In this document: positions 9,277-16,809 of the stretch, piece after piece | How positions within the stretch are numbered: position 1 is the first letter of the stretch | Layout: each line of letters starts with the position of its first letter | NCBI GenBank assembly: GCA_020633975.1 | Contig: JACKCR010000003.1 | Location: 1-64,000, forward strand | Source of the DNA: Candidatus Eiseniibacteriota bacterium | GTDB lineage: Bacteria; Eisenbacteria; RBG-16-71-46; CAIMUX01 | DNA length: 64,000 nucleotides | Reading direction: 5' to 3' | Notes under the pieces: generated by a model | Seen by the model: only the letters and a program-made list of their open reading frames with translations | Told to the model about the DNA's origin: nothing | The model's database searches: none | Position numbers and translations under genes: made by a program

Positions 9277-11574
9277 ATGCGTCTGCGAGATCATGCCTTC
9301 GCCTGCGTTCGCCGCATGGGACTTCATTTCCTACTGGCTCTCATCGCGATCGCCTTCTCCGCCGATCTGTCGTTCGCCCAACCTCTCTTCTTCCAACTCG
9401 AGTTCGGAGAACTGGGCGAGGAGCCTGGGCAGTTCGAGCAACCGGCTCAGATGACACCCACACCGTGGGGCTCGATCTGCATCACGGACCTGGAGGGGGA
9501 CCGGGTTCAAGAGTTCGATCTCGACGGCAACCTGATCCGTGTGTGGGGAGAGTCCGGGTCGGGGCCAGGTCAGTTCGACGGGGCGGGAGGAATCACGGTA
9601 GGAACTGACGGCACACTCTTCGTAGCTGATGTGGCGAACCACCGGATCCAAGAGTTCGACGCGACCGGACAGTACCGCGGCGAGTGGGGACGGCAGGGCG
9701 ATGGAGACGGGGAGTTCTTCTACCCTTACGACATCGTCAGCAATGGCGATGGGGAACTCTTCGTCTCCGACGCAGGCAACGACCGGATCCAGGTCTTCGA
9801 CGAGCACGGCCAGTACCTTCGTCAGTTTGGCGAGTCCGGATCTCTACCGGGTCAGTTCCAGGGGCCGTACGGAATCGACCTCGACTCCGATGGCAACCTG
9901 CTCGTCGCCGAGTTCCATGCTCACCGCGTCCAACGGCTGAGTCCTAATGGCGATCCTCTGCTCGTCTTCGGGAGCCAGGGCTGGTACCCGGGCGAGTTCG
10001 ACTATCCCAGAGACGTGGCCGCCGCCCCCAACGGCGGTATCTTCGTGGTCGACGAGTCCAACCATCGAGTCCAATGCTTCGATGGAGACGGTGAGTTCCT
10101 GTACTTCTGGGGCGACGATGGTCTGGAAGACGGGTACTTCCACTACCCAGGTGGTGTCTGCCTCACGGACGACTACGTGTTCGTGCTCGACACGTTCGGC
10201 CAGAGGGTTCAGCGTTGGGGGCGAGCACGGCCCGAAGACCTTCGGATGAAGCCGATCGCCCGATGGTTCGTCGGCATCGATGAGTACTATGGCGGCGCTT
10301 CGACAGCAGCCGTCAGTCCTGACCTCGACGTAGTTCTCGGCTTCAGTCGTGCTCCCTTCGTCCGACGGTTCCGCGACGATGGAACCCTTCTCGCGTCTTG
10401 GGGAACCGAGGGTACGGACCCAGGCGAGTTCCAAAGCGCAAGCTCCGTAGCTACCGGGTCTGACGGCATGGTCTACGTTGCGGACTATCGACTTCACCGT
10501 GTGCAGAGCTTCACTCCAGAAGGAGAGCTGGTTGCCCACTGGGGGCAAGGCGGCAACTCCGACGGATCCTTCCGAGAGCTGAGAGACCTGGCCGCGTGGA
10601 GTGACGGAACCGAGCATCGCGTCTACACCGTCGACAAGGTGAGGAACCGTGTCCAGGTGTTCGCCTCGGACGGAACATTCCTCTTCGCCTGGGGAGAGAC
10701 CGGCACCGGCGACGGGCAGTTCACGGGCGCCCACTCCATTGCCATCGGCAGCAAAGGCGAGGTTTTCGTCTGCGACGAGGACCGGATCCAGGTGTTTGCG
10801 AGCGACGGCGCCTACCTACGAAGCTGGACTGCCCGTGGCCTCCCCGAGGACTTCCACAACAGTCTCGGTGGAGTCACCGTCGATCCCGCAGGCAGAGTCT
10901 ATGTCACGATCCCGCCTGCCGATCGAGTCCGCGTATTCGACGGATCCGGGACGCTCCTGTTCGAATTCGGCCGTCCAGGCTATGCGAACGGATGGTTCGA
11001 TCTACCGATCGACGTCGAAGCCAGTCCCGACGGCCGGATCTATGTCGTCGAGCTCTACCACGCGACCGTTCAGCAGTACGAACCACCTCGAGACGCGCCG
11101 AGTAGCGACGCTCCAACTGGTCGCACTCTGACTCTAAACACCCCGAATCGAGACACGCCAGGTCGAGAGATGTCGACTGGAGACAAGGGCGGGACGGCCG
11201 TCGACTCGAGACAGCGCTCCGACGTCGACTCGCGAGAGTTCCCGGCCCAACTCCGGCGTTCAGTACCGGTGCGAGTGGTCCCCAACCCATTCGTGGGTCA
11301 GGCAACAATCACGTTCGACTTGCCGGAGGCAGGATACGTCGCGCTATCGATTCACGACGTAACCGGACGCAAAGTGCACGAGGCACCACCAACATGGATG
11401 GACGCTGGCGCGCAGCAACTGGCTTGGAGTCCGGACGAACTCGGCGCAAACGCCGGATCGATCTCGTCAGGTACCTACTTCTACCAGCTCCGGGTCACTG
11501 GGCCCGGAACCGTGCGTGGAACGGGACCTGCGCCGATCGCACTCGAAACCGGACGAATCCAGCACGTACGCTGA
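9277..11574 (+). CDS. Secreted NHL-repeat beta-propeller protein with FlgD-type tail
   Basis: A 765-residue protein, started at 9277 behind AGGAAAGGA. A signal peptide covers about residues 1-36 (LLALIAIAFSADLSFAQ). Residues 40 to about 610 consist of many NHL-type repeats with the recurring pattern GxxPGQFxxPxGIxxxxxGxxxVxDxxNHRVQxFxxxGxxL, enough for two six-bladed propellers. A low-complexity Asp/Thr/Arg linker (about 615-665) follows, then the FlgD-like module (VVPNPFVGQATITFDL ... VTGRKV ... SSGTYFYQLRV). NHL propellers bind protein, RNA or ligand and are common in exported environmental proteins. Function is unknown beyond probable surface display. It converges on the gene ending at 11629. 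Confidence 0.85.
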   Translation: MRLRDHAFACVRRMGLHFLLALIAIAFSADLSFAQPLFFQLEFGELGEEPGQFEQPAQMTPTPWGSICITDLEGDRVQEFDLDGNLIRVWGESGSGPGQFDGAGGITVGTDGTLFVADVANHRIQEFDATGQYRGEWGRQGDGDGEFFYPYDIVSNGDGELFVSDAGNDRIQVFDEHGQYLRQFGESGSLPGQFQGPYGIDLDSDGNLLVAEFHAHRVQRLSPNGDPLLVFGSQGWYPGEFDYPRDVAAAPNGGIFVVDESNHRVQCFDGDGEFLYFWGDDGLEDGYFHYPGGVCLTDDYVFVLDTFGQRVQRWGRARPEDLRMKPIARWFVGIDEYYGGASTAAVSPDLDVVLGFSRAPFVRRFRDDGTLLASWGTEGTDPGEFQSASSVATGSDGMVYVADYRLHRVQSFTPEGELVAHWGQGGNSDGSFRELRDLAAWSDGTEHRVYTVDKVRNRVQVFASDGTFLFAWGETGTGDGQFTGAHSIAIGSKGEVFVCDEDRIQVFASDGAYLRSWTARGLPEDFHNSLGGVTVDPAGRVYVTIPPADRVRVFDGSGTLLFEFGRPGYANGWFDLPIDVEASPDGRIYVVELYHATVQQYEPPRDAPSSDAPTGRTLTLNTPNRDTPGREMSTGDKGGTAVDSRQRSDVDSREFPAQLRRSVPVRVVPNPFVGQATITFDLPEAGYVALSIHDVTGRKVHEAPPTWMDAGAQQLAWSPDELGANAGSISSGTYFYQLRVTGPGTVRGTGPAPIALETGRIQHVR

Positions 11575-11578
11575 CACA

Positions 11579-11618
11579 GGGCTAGATCGGGCTAGATCGA
11601 ACTAGATCGGGCCGGATC
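11579..11618. repeat. 10-bp tandem repeat (about four copies)
   Basis: Degenerate copies of GGGCTAGATC lie between two convergent genes. The CTAGATC/GATC content gives weak local self-complementarity. It may assist termination; no other role is evident. Confidence 0.5.
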
Positions 11619-11628
11619 GATCCGCAAC

Positions 11629-12411
11629 TCAAGGACAATGGCTGCGGCCGAGGAATGCGGGGCTGAACAGCACCAAGTCCGATAGTCCGGTGTTGCCGTC
11701 ATTGTCGTAGTCGTGGCACACGCTCGGGTCGACGTCCAAGAACTCGTTCGAGAACGCGATGAGGTCCGTGAGTTCCACGACACCGTTGCCGTCGGAGTCC
11801 GGACTCTTCGCGTTCGCATAGTTCCGAATCGTCAGTCCATTGGCCTTGATGACTCCGGACAGGGACTGCTCGTGGGAGCACCCACCGGCGGAGAGAACGA
11901 GTTCGACCCGTCCGTTCTGGTCCGCAGTGCCGGACAGGACCGCGCCGCCGCACAGATTGTTGGCGTCCGTCAACTCGATGAACACGGCTGCGTTCTGCAT
12001 CGGAAAGTCGCAGTTGTCCCGTACGAAGACCTCGATGACCGATGCAACGATCGGAGTCGGTCCGTCCGGACAGGCGAAGAGACCGCTCATCGCGTCGGCC
12101 GGGTTGACGATGCACCTGCCGGGATCGGGAATGTTCGCAGGTTGCGGGCACTCGTCGCACGTCGACCCGTCACCTAGATACGTGCCGTCCATGTCGTTGC
12201 ATTCTTGTTCGGTGACGATGACGCATCCGTCCTGACCACACGGCGCAGGACAGCAAGCTCCGGTTTGACCGAGCGCCACATCGGCCATGGCTCCAAAGCA
12301 CGACATCATCAGCGCAAGAGCGATCCAGCATGAAGTGCCTGGGCGCAAGACTCTGGACCGAGGAACGAAACGTGGGTGCGGGATCCCGGCGAAACGCGTG
12401 ATTCGGATCAT
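11629..12411 (-). CDS. Secreted protein with one GACC cysteine repeat and dockerin-like C-terminus
   Basis: A 260-residue protein, started at 12411 (GGAAGGGCAG upstream). A long n-region precedes a hydrophobic segment ending DVALGQ. After it comes one copy of the GACC cysteine repeat (TGACCPAPCGQDGC ... CNDMDGTYLGDGSTCDECPQP) that recurs nine times in the 20668-23448 product and once in the 42838-43650 product. Residues about 105-190 are an Ig-like/Big-1-like beta domain. The C-terminal 55 residues hold two EF-hand-like loops (DSDGNGVVELTDLIAFSNEF and DYDNDGNTGLSDLVLFSPAF), that is, a type-I-dockerin-like tandem. It has no FlgD tail. Likely an extracellular calcium-binding protein. Confidence 0.7.
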   Translation of the reverse strand: MIRITRFAGIPHPRFVPRSRVLRPGTSCWIALALMMSCFGAMADVALGQTGACCPAPCGQDGCVIVTEQECNDMDGTYLGDGSTCDECPQPANIPDPGRCIVNPADAMSGLFACPDGPTPIVASVIEVFVRDNCDFPMQNAAVFIELTDANNLCGGAVLSGTADQNGRVELVLSAGGCSHEQSLSGVIKANGLTIRNYANAKSPDSDGNGVVELTDLIAFSNEFLDVDPSVCHDYDNDGNTGLSDLVLFSPAFLGRSHCP

Positions 12412-12581
12412 GTCTGCCCTTCCATCTCTTCGGTCGTAGGAGGATCCCGAGAAGGCTACCAGCACAGGGCACACTCGGACAACGCACCGGTTCCCAGGCC
12501 GAGGTCTCTGCAGACGCGGAGATATCCCCGGGTCATTGAGCCCCTCGCCTCGCCCATCGACGACACCATCCTCATTTCGAG

Positions 12582-12613
12582 TTGCATACCTTGCAGCTCT
12601 ACGTATATCGTAG
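12582..12613 (+). promoter_or_regulatory. Promoter and palindromic operator of padR-like gene
   Basis: TTGCAT (12582-12587) and TATATC (12604-12609) are spaced 16 bp apart and fit a sigma70-type -35/-10 pair. The inverted repeat CTACG-TATAT-CGTAG (12599-12613) lies right over the -10 hexamer, 22 bp before the PadR-family start codon at 12635. PadR-family repressors commonly autoregulate, so this is a good candidate operator; that step is inference. Confidence 0.5.
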
Positions 12614-12634
12614 CCCTAGGTATGGAGACTCACG

Positions 12635-13051
12635 ATGGAGATCAATAAAGACCTCGTGGCCGCGTCCGCCACCCCGCTCGTCTTGGCCATCCTCTTGGAG
12701 GGGGAAAGCTATGGCTACGCCATCCAGAAGCGGGTGAGTGAGCTCTCGGGCGGGAATCTGGAGTGGAGCGACGGCATGCTCTACCCAGTCCTCCACCGCC
12801 TCGAACGACTCGGGCTCATTGCGGGGAAGTGGCAGCAGGCGGAAACAGGCAGGCGGAGACGGTACTACCGCCTGACCGCCAAGGGCGAGAAGCAGCTCGC
12901 CACCGAACGCCAGCAATGGCAGGCCGTCGACGCTGCGCTCCGCAACGTCTGGTCACTCGACATGCTAGGCGAGGTTTGGTCTCGCATCTTCCAGCCAACG
13001 GCTGCTTCCCCACTCTTCGGAGTACCTCTCACCCCCGCGAATGGAGACTGA
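12635..13051 (+). CDS. PadR-family transcriptional regulator
   Basis: A 138-residue protein with the PadR winged-helix signature: LVLAILLEGESYGYAIQKRVSEL (helices 1-2), SDGMLYPVLHRLERLGLI (recognition helix) and RRRRYYRLTAKGEKQLA (wing), followed by a helical dimerisation segment WQAVDAALRNVW. GGAG lies upstream of the ATG. The stop overlaps the start of the next gene by 11 bp, so the two are translated as one operon. This regulator plus permease-prefix membrane protein arrangement is frequent in Acidobacteria-like genomes, where the PadR protein represses the pair; the inducer is unknown. Confidence 0.9.
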   Translation: MEINKDLVAASATPLVLAILLEGESYGYAIQKRVSELSGGNLEWSDGMLYPVLHRLERLGLIAGKWQQAETGRRRRYYRLTAKGEKQLATERQQWQAVDAALRNVWSLDMLGEVWSRIFQPTAASPLFGVPLTPANGD

Positions 13052-14414
13052 TCCTGTGATCGACGCCCAGGAGCCGCTGGAGCGGCAGATAGCAGAGTGG
13101 CGCACCTATGTCGCGCGCGGCACGGCCATCGCCAGCTCCGATGTCGAGGAGCTCGAAGGACACCTACGCGACCACATCGACAGCCTGCGGAGCGTCGGCC
13201 TCGACTCCGAGGAGGCGTTCCTCGTCGCGGTAAAGCGGATCGGTAGCCTCAGTGCTCTGTCCAGGGAGTTCGCCCGGGAGCACTCCGACCGTCTCTGGCG
13301 ACAGCTCGTCCTCGGGACCGAGAAACTAGATGCCAAGCCGGTTTGGAGGGAGACTCTCCTCGTCTTGCTCCTGGCCGTGGCAGGCGCCATCGCGATCAAG
13401 ATCCCGGAGCTCTTCGGGATAGGTTTCGACGGAAACGAGAGCTTCTACGCACGGAACCTCTCGTTCTTCGTCCTCCCCTTCCTCACTATATATCTGGCGT
13501 GGAAGCGAGGCATCGGCACCGCCTCGTTCCTCGGTCTCCTTCTGCCGTTCGTCGCGACCGCACTCGTGGTGAACCTCTATCCGTTCGCGGCAGAAGGGCA
13601 CACCCTCTACCTCTCAGCGATCCACCTCCCGATCGCCCTCTGGCTGGTCGTAGGGCTCGGCTATGTCGGGCTTGCCTGGCGAGGATCGGCAGAGCGGATG
13701 AACTTCATCCGCTTCTCGGGAGAGCTCTTCATCTACTACGTCCTGATCGCGCTCGGTGGCGGCGTTCTCTCCGCGTTCACGGTAGCGATGTTCCAGGCGA
13801 TCGGGGTCGATGCCGAGCCGTTCATCGGGCACTGGCTCGTGCCCTGCGGGGCGATGGGAGCCGTCCTCGTCGGCGCCTGGCTCGTCGAGGCGAAGCAGGC
13901 CGTGATCGAGAACATGGCTCCGGTGCTCACCCGGATCTTCACCCCACTCTTCACGCTCGTTCTTCTCGCCTTCCTCGTCACGATGGTCTGGACGAGTCGC
14001 GGAATCGATGTCGAACGCGAGGTACTGATCGGATTCGACCTTCTCCTCGTCGTGGTCCTCGGGCTCCTGGTCTACTCGATCTCCGCTCGCGACCGGAGCG
14101 CACCTCCTGGCTTCTTCGATGTCCTCCAGTTGGTTCTCGTAGTGAGTGCGCTCATCGTCGATGTCGTGGCCTTGGCTGCCATGATGTCGCGAATCTCGGA
14201 GTTCGGATTCACGCCGAACCGTACGGCCGCACTCGGCGAAAACCTGATCCTCCTAGCGAACCTCGGGTGGTCCGCATGGCTCTACATGCGCTTCATCCGC
14301 GGGCAGGCTGCAATCGACGAACTGGAGCGTTGGCAGACGTCGTATCTGCCCGTCTACGCGATCTGGGCCCTCGTGGTCGCCGCACTGTTCCCATTGATCT
14401 TCCGGTTCGCGTAG
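13041..14414 (+). CDS. Multi-spanning membrane protein with permease-prefix domain
   Basis: A 457-residue protein. Residues about 10-90 match the small helical permease-prefix/HAAS-like domain that is often encoded next to PadR regulators (EPLERQIAEWRTYVA ... DVEELEGHLRDHIDSL ... SEEAFLVAVKRIG). The rest has roughly ten hydrophobic spans (first at about 112-130, last at 440-457) with no ATPase or known transporter motif. It overlaps the PadR gene by 11 bp and shares its promoter. Its function is not recognised; a regulated integral membrane protein responding to envelope stress or a small molecule is the usual guess. Confidence 0.75.
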   Translation: METDPVIDAQEPLERQIAEWRTYVARGTAIASSDVEELEGHLRDHIDSLRSVGLDSEEAFLVAVKRIGSLSALSREFAREHSDRLWRQLVLGTEKLDAKPVWRETLLVLLLAVAGAIAIKIPELFGIGFDGNESFYARNLSFFVLPFLTIYLAWKRGIGTASFLGLLLPFVATALVVNLYPFAAEGHTLYLSAIHLPIALWLVVGLGYVGLAWRGSAERMNFIRFSGELFIYYVLIALGGGVLSAFTVAMFQAIGVDAEPFIGHWLVPCGAMGAVLVGAWLVEAKQAVIENMAPVLTRIFTPLFTLVLLAFLVTMVWTSRGIDVEREVLIGFDLLLVVVLGLLVYSISARDRSAPPGFFDVLQLVLVVSALIVDVVALAAMMSRISEFGFTPNRTAALGENLILLANLGWSAWLYMRFIRGQAAIDELERWQTSYLPVYAIWALVVAALFPLIFRFA

Positions 14415-14434
14415 TCGGCTCGGATCTCAACACA

Positions 14435-14467
14435 GGAAGGCCGGCCACGTAGTGTGACCGGCCTTCT
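14435..14467. terminator. Bidirectional terminator hairpin
   Basis: GAAGGCCGG (14436-14444) and CCGGCCTTC (14458-14466) pair perfectly around a 13-nt loop between the convergent genes ending at 14414 and 14543. It can serve both strands. Confidence 0.8.
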
Positions 14468-14542
14468 GGATGAGTGACTCGCACTCGGAACGCTGGCCTC
14501 GAGGGACCGGCTCAGCCGGCTCCTCGAGACTAACGAGACTTG

Positions 14543-15691
14543 CTAGCGGTAGATGCCCTTGATCGATCCCCAGGTCTTCTCGATCACCGGAGTCGGCGAG
14601 CAGTCGAGTTCCTGATCTTCCCAGGTGTTCTCGAACGTCTGGCTCAGCGGGCTGGAGTTGTCGATCGTGAAGGCGCGGTTGGCGGTCCCTTCCCAGGTCT
14701 CGCAGTCGTCCTTCTTGTACTTGTATTCGACGTTGATCGGATACGGGCTGCCGGCGAGGAAGACGATGCAGGCCTCGTAGAGACCGTTTCCGAGGTCGAC
14801 CATCGGGACACCGTCGGCCCAGTTGCCGAGCTCGGCGACCGATCCGATGACGCACGGAGTGCCGGTGTAGTCGATTCCGTTCAGACAGAGCTGGAAGCAG
14901 ACTTCCCGGTCCTCGTCGAGAACGTTGCCGAGGCCACAACCGATCGGGAGGAACTCCCAGCTGTCCGCTTCGAGTTCGACCAGGTTCGTTCCGTCGGTCG
15001 GGAGGGTCACGGCGCGGTTGTTCGTGCCTTCCCAGGTCTGGCAGTCGTCCTTCTTGTACTTGTACTCGAACGACGGGTTGCCCCCGGCGAGGAACGTGAC
15101 CGTGACTTCATAGAGTTCCGTGTCGATCTGGTTCATCGTGACGCCGGTGCCCCAGCTTCCGATCTCGCCCGCGCTTCCGATCACGCAGGGAAGACCGGTC
15201 GTCTCGGTACCGCTCATGCACATCGTGAACTTGACGTCGACGTCGTTCGGGAGCACGTCGACCACGTCGTAGCGCTGAGGCGGAGGGTTTCCGTTCTGAT
15301 CGTACGTGTCGGAGTACTCGGTGCCATCGCTCGCATCGGTGAAGACGACGTTCACGTCGATGTAGGTCGAGCCGAGGATGTGCATCTGCGGGATGTTCGC
15401 GGTGTACTCGTCGTTGTTGCCGACGTCACCCAAGTAGTTCATCGGGATCTCGAACGAACCGTGCGTATCGCTCGTGTACTTCAGTACGGCGGAGAGATCT
15501 GCACCCTGGCCGCCCGGATCGGTCACGCCGGACTTGTAGACCTGTGCGTAGACAGCCTGATCACCGGTAGGAAGGATCGAGGCGCCGTGGTTGGGATAGA
15601 CGTTCCCGGCCCAGTCGATCGCGGCAGACGCCGTACCGACCATGGCAACGGTCGCAGCGAGTGCGAAGCCGGCCCGAATCAAAGACTTCAT
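14543..15691 (-). CDS. Secreted protein with two CBM20-like domains and WG-IK C-terminal tail
   Basis: A 382-residue protein with a signal peptide (ALAATVAMVGTASAA). Residues about 25-135 are a beta-rich domain (WAGNVYPNHGASI ... SDTYDQNG). Two tandem copies of a starch-binding-like domain follow (about 145-250 and 255-362), each with FxxCxxG...PCVIGSxxExGxWxxGVxM...LYEx...FLAG...EYKYKKDDCxTWEGTxNRA, the CBM20-type pattern. The last 20 residues (CSPTPVIEKTWGSIKGIYR) carry the C-terminal signature shared with the products ending at 38134 and 42838. There is no catalytic domain, so it probably binds glucan or another polysaccharide at the cell surface. Confidence 0.8.
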   Translation of the reverse strand: MKSLIRAGFALAATVAMVGTASAAIDWAGNVYPNHGASILPTGDQAVYAQVYKSGVTDPGGQGADLSAVLKYTSDTHGSFEIPMNYLGDVGNNDEYTANIPQMHILGSTYIDVNVVFTDASDGTEYSDTYDQNGNPPPQRYDVVDVLPNDVDVKFTMCMSGTETTGLPCVIGSAGEIGSWGTGVTMNQIDTELYEVTVTFLAGGNPSFEYKYKKDDCQTWEGTNNRAVTLPTDGTNLVELEADSWEFLPIGCGLGNVLDEDREVCFQLCLNGIDYTGTPCVIGSVAELGNWADGVPMVDLGNGLYEACIVFLAGSPYPINVEYKYKKDDCETWEGTANRAFTIDNSSPLSQTFENTWEDQELDCSPTPVIEKTWGSIKGIYR

Positions 15692-15970
15692 TGTGTCGGT
15701 TCTCCCAAGGATACGGGCGGGCGTCGCGGGACGAATCCCCAGCCGCCTGGTCGCTCCTCATGTGTGGTTCCGGTGCCAGACCACCGATCAGCCGTCTGGC
15801 GATGTCATCAGCAAACGGACGTCGACCCCCGAAGTGCGGGCGGGGTCTTCACGATCCCATACATTTTCCTAGATCGTAGTGGCGGAAGTCAATGGAGGAT
15901 GCTGAGTTCGCGGGATCTACGTAGCCCTGGGCCCGGAACGGGAGGCCGTTGTGGCAGTAGGGATTCCGGC

Positions 15971-16744
15971 TCAGGAGGGAGCGGTCCCAGCTTCGGAAGT
16001 CGGCTTGCGGCCCACGAACAGTTCCACGCGGCCGTGCTCCCCGCCATGGTCGATCGGGATGACGTTCGGCCGGAAGCCGGCCTCGTAAAGGAGGCGGAGC
16101 CAGACGTCCCGGGAGAAGAGCCCTTCGACGTGCCGGTCGTGGGCCACCCGGATACTCCCGTCCCGCTCCCGGAGCATGTAGGCGTAGTCGGAGACGTAGG
16201 TGTCGTCCTCGGGATCGGGGTCCCAACTCACCGAGAGGTAGTGCGCCGCTCGCCCATCCACCTCGTGCCCCCCGTGCCCGGTGTTGGGCTCGAAGTTCTC
16301 CTTGATGAGGTCCGGCGCGAAGAGGGCCGCCCCTCCGTGCCGACAGTGCACGAAGGCGGTCTCGATCGCCCGCGCGAGATCCGCCTCGGTGAGCATGTAG
16401 ACGATCGCGTCGTGGACGAAGACGCAGTCGAACACCCGGCCGAGCCGAAGCGACCTCATGTCGCCCTCCAGGTGCTCGCATTCGGGGTTGAGGGTGCGGC
16501 TCACGGACAGCATCTCGGGAGACAGGTCCACCAGGGTCATCTCGAAGCGAGACTTGAGATAGGACGCGTTGTTCCCGCCTCCGGATCCCAGCTCCAGGAG
16601 CGTGCGGGGCGGGTCCTCGCAGGCCGCTAGGAGGAGCGTCCGGTAGACGTGGGCTTCCTCCTCATACTCGGACGGAGCGGACAGGAGCGGCCACCACTCG
16701 GATAGCTCGCCGTAGAGTCGCGGGAGGTCGGACGGACGTTCCAT
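15971..16744 (-). CDS. Class I SAM-dependent methyltransferase
   Basis: A 257-residue protein; I chose the ATG at 16744 because the frame upstream is Arg-rich and overlaps the promoter of the divergent U32 gene. Motif I is LLELGSGGGNNASYL (about 47-61), followed by an acidic motif II (VDLSPEML), an EGDMRSL motif and FDCVFVHDAIVYML. The fold is that of the small-molecule methyltransferase family (PF13649/PF08241). The substrate is unknown. It is divergent from, and 65 bp away from, the RlhA-like U32 gene, so the two share a control region. Confidence 0.85.
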   Translation of the reverse strand: MERPSDLPRLYGELSEWWPLLSAPSEYEEEAHVYRTLLLAACEDPPRTLLELGSGGGNNASYLKSRFEMTLVDLSPEMLSVSRTLNPECEHLEGDMRSLRLGRVFDCVFVHDAIVYMLTEADLARAIETAFVHCRHGGAALFAPDLIKENFEPNTGHGGHEVDGRAAHYLSVSWDPDPEDDTYVSDYAYMLRERDGSIRVAHDRHVEGLFSRDVWLRLLYEAGFRPNVIPIDHGGEHGRVELFVGRKPTSEAGTAPS

Positions 16745-16809
16745 CCGCCCAAGGTACCAGCACTTAACGCCGCCGTACCACGTCCTAGTCCTCGTGGTAC
16801 GCTCTCGCC

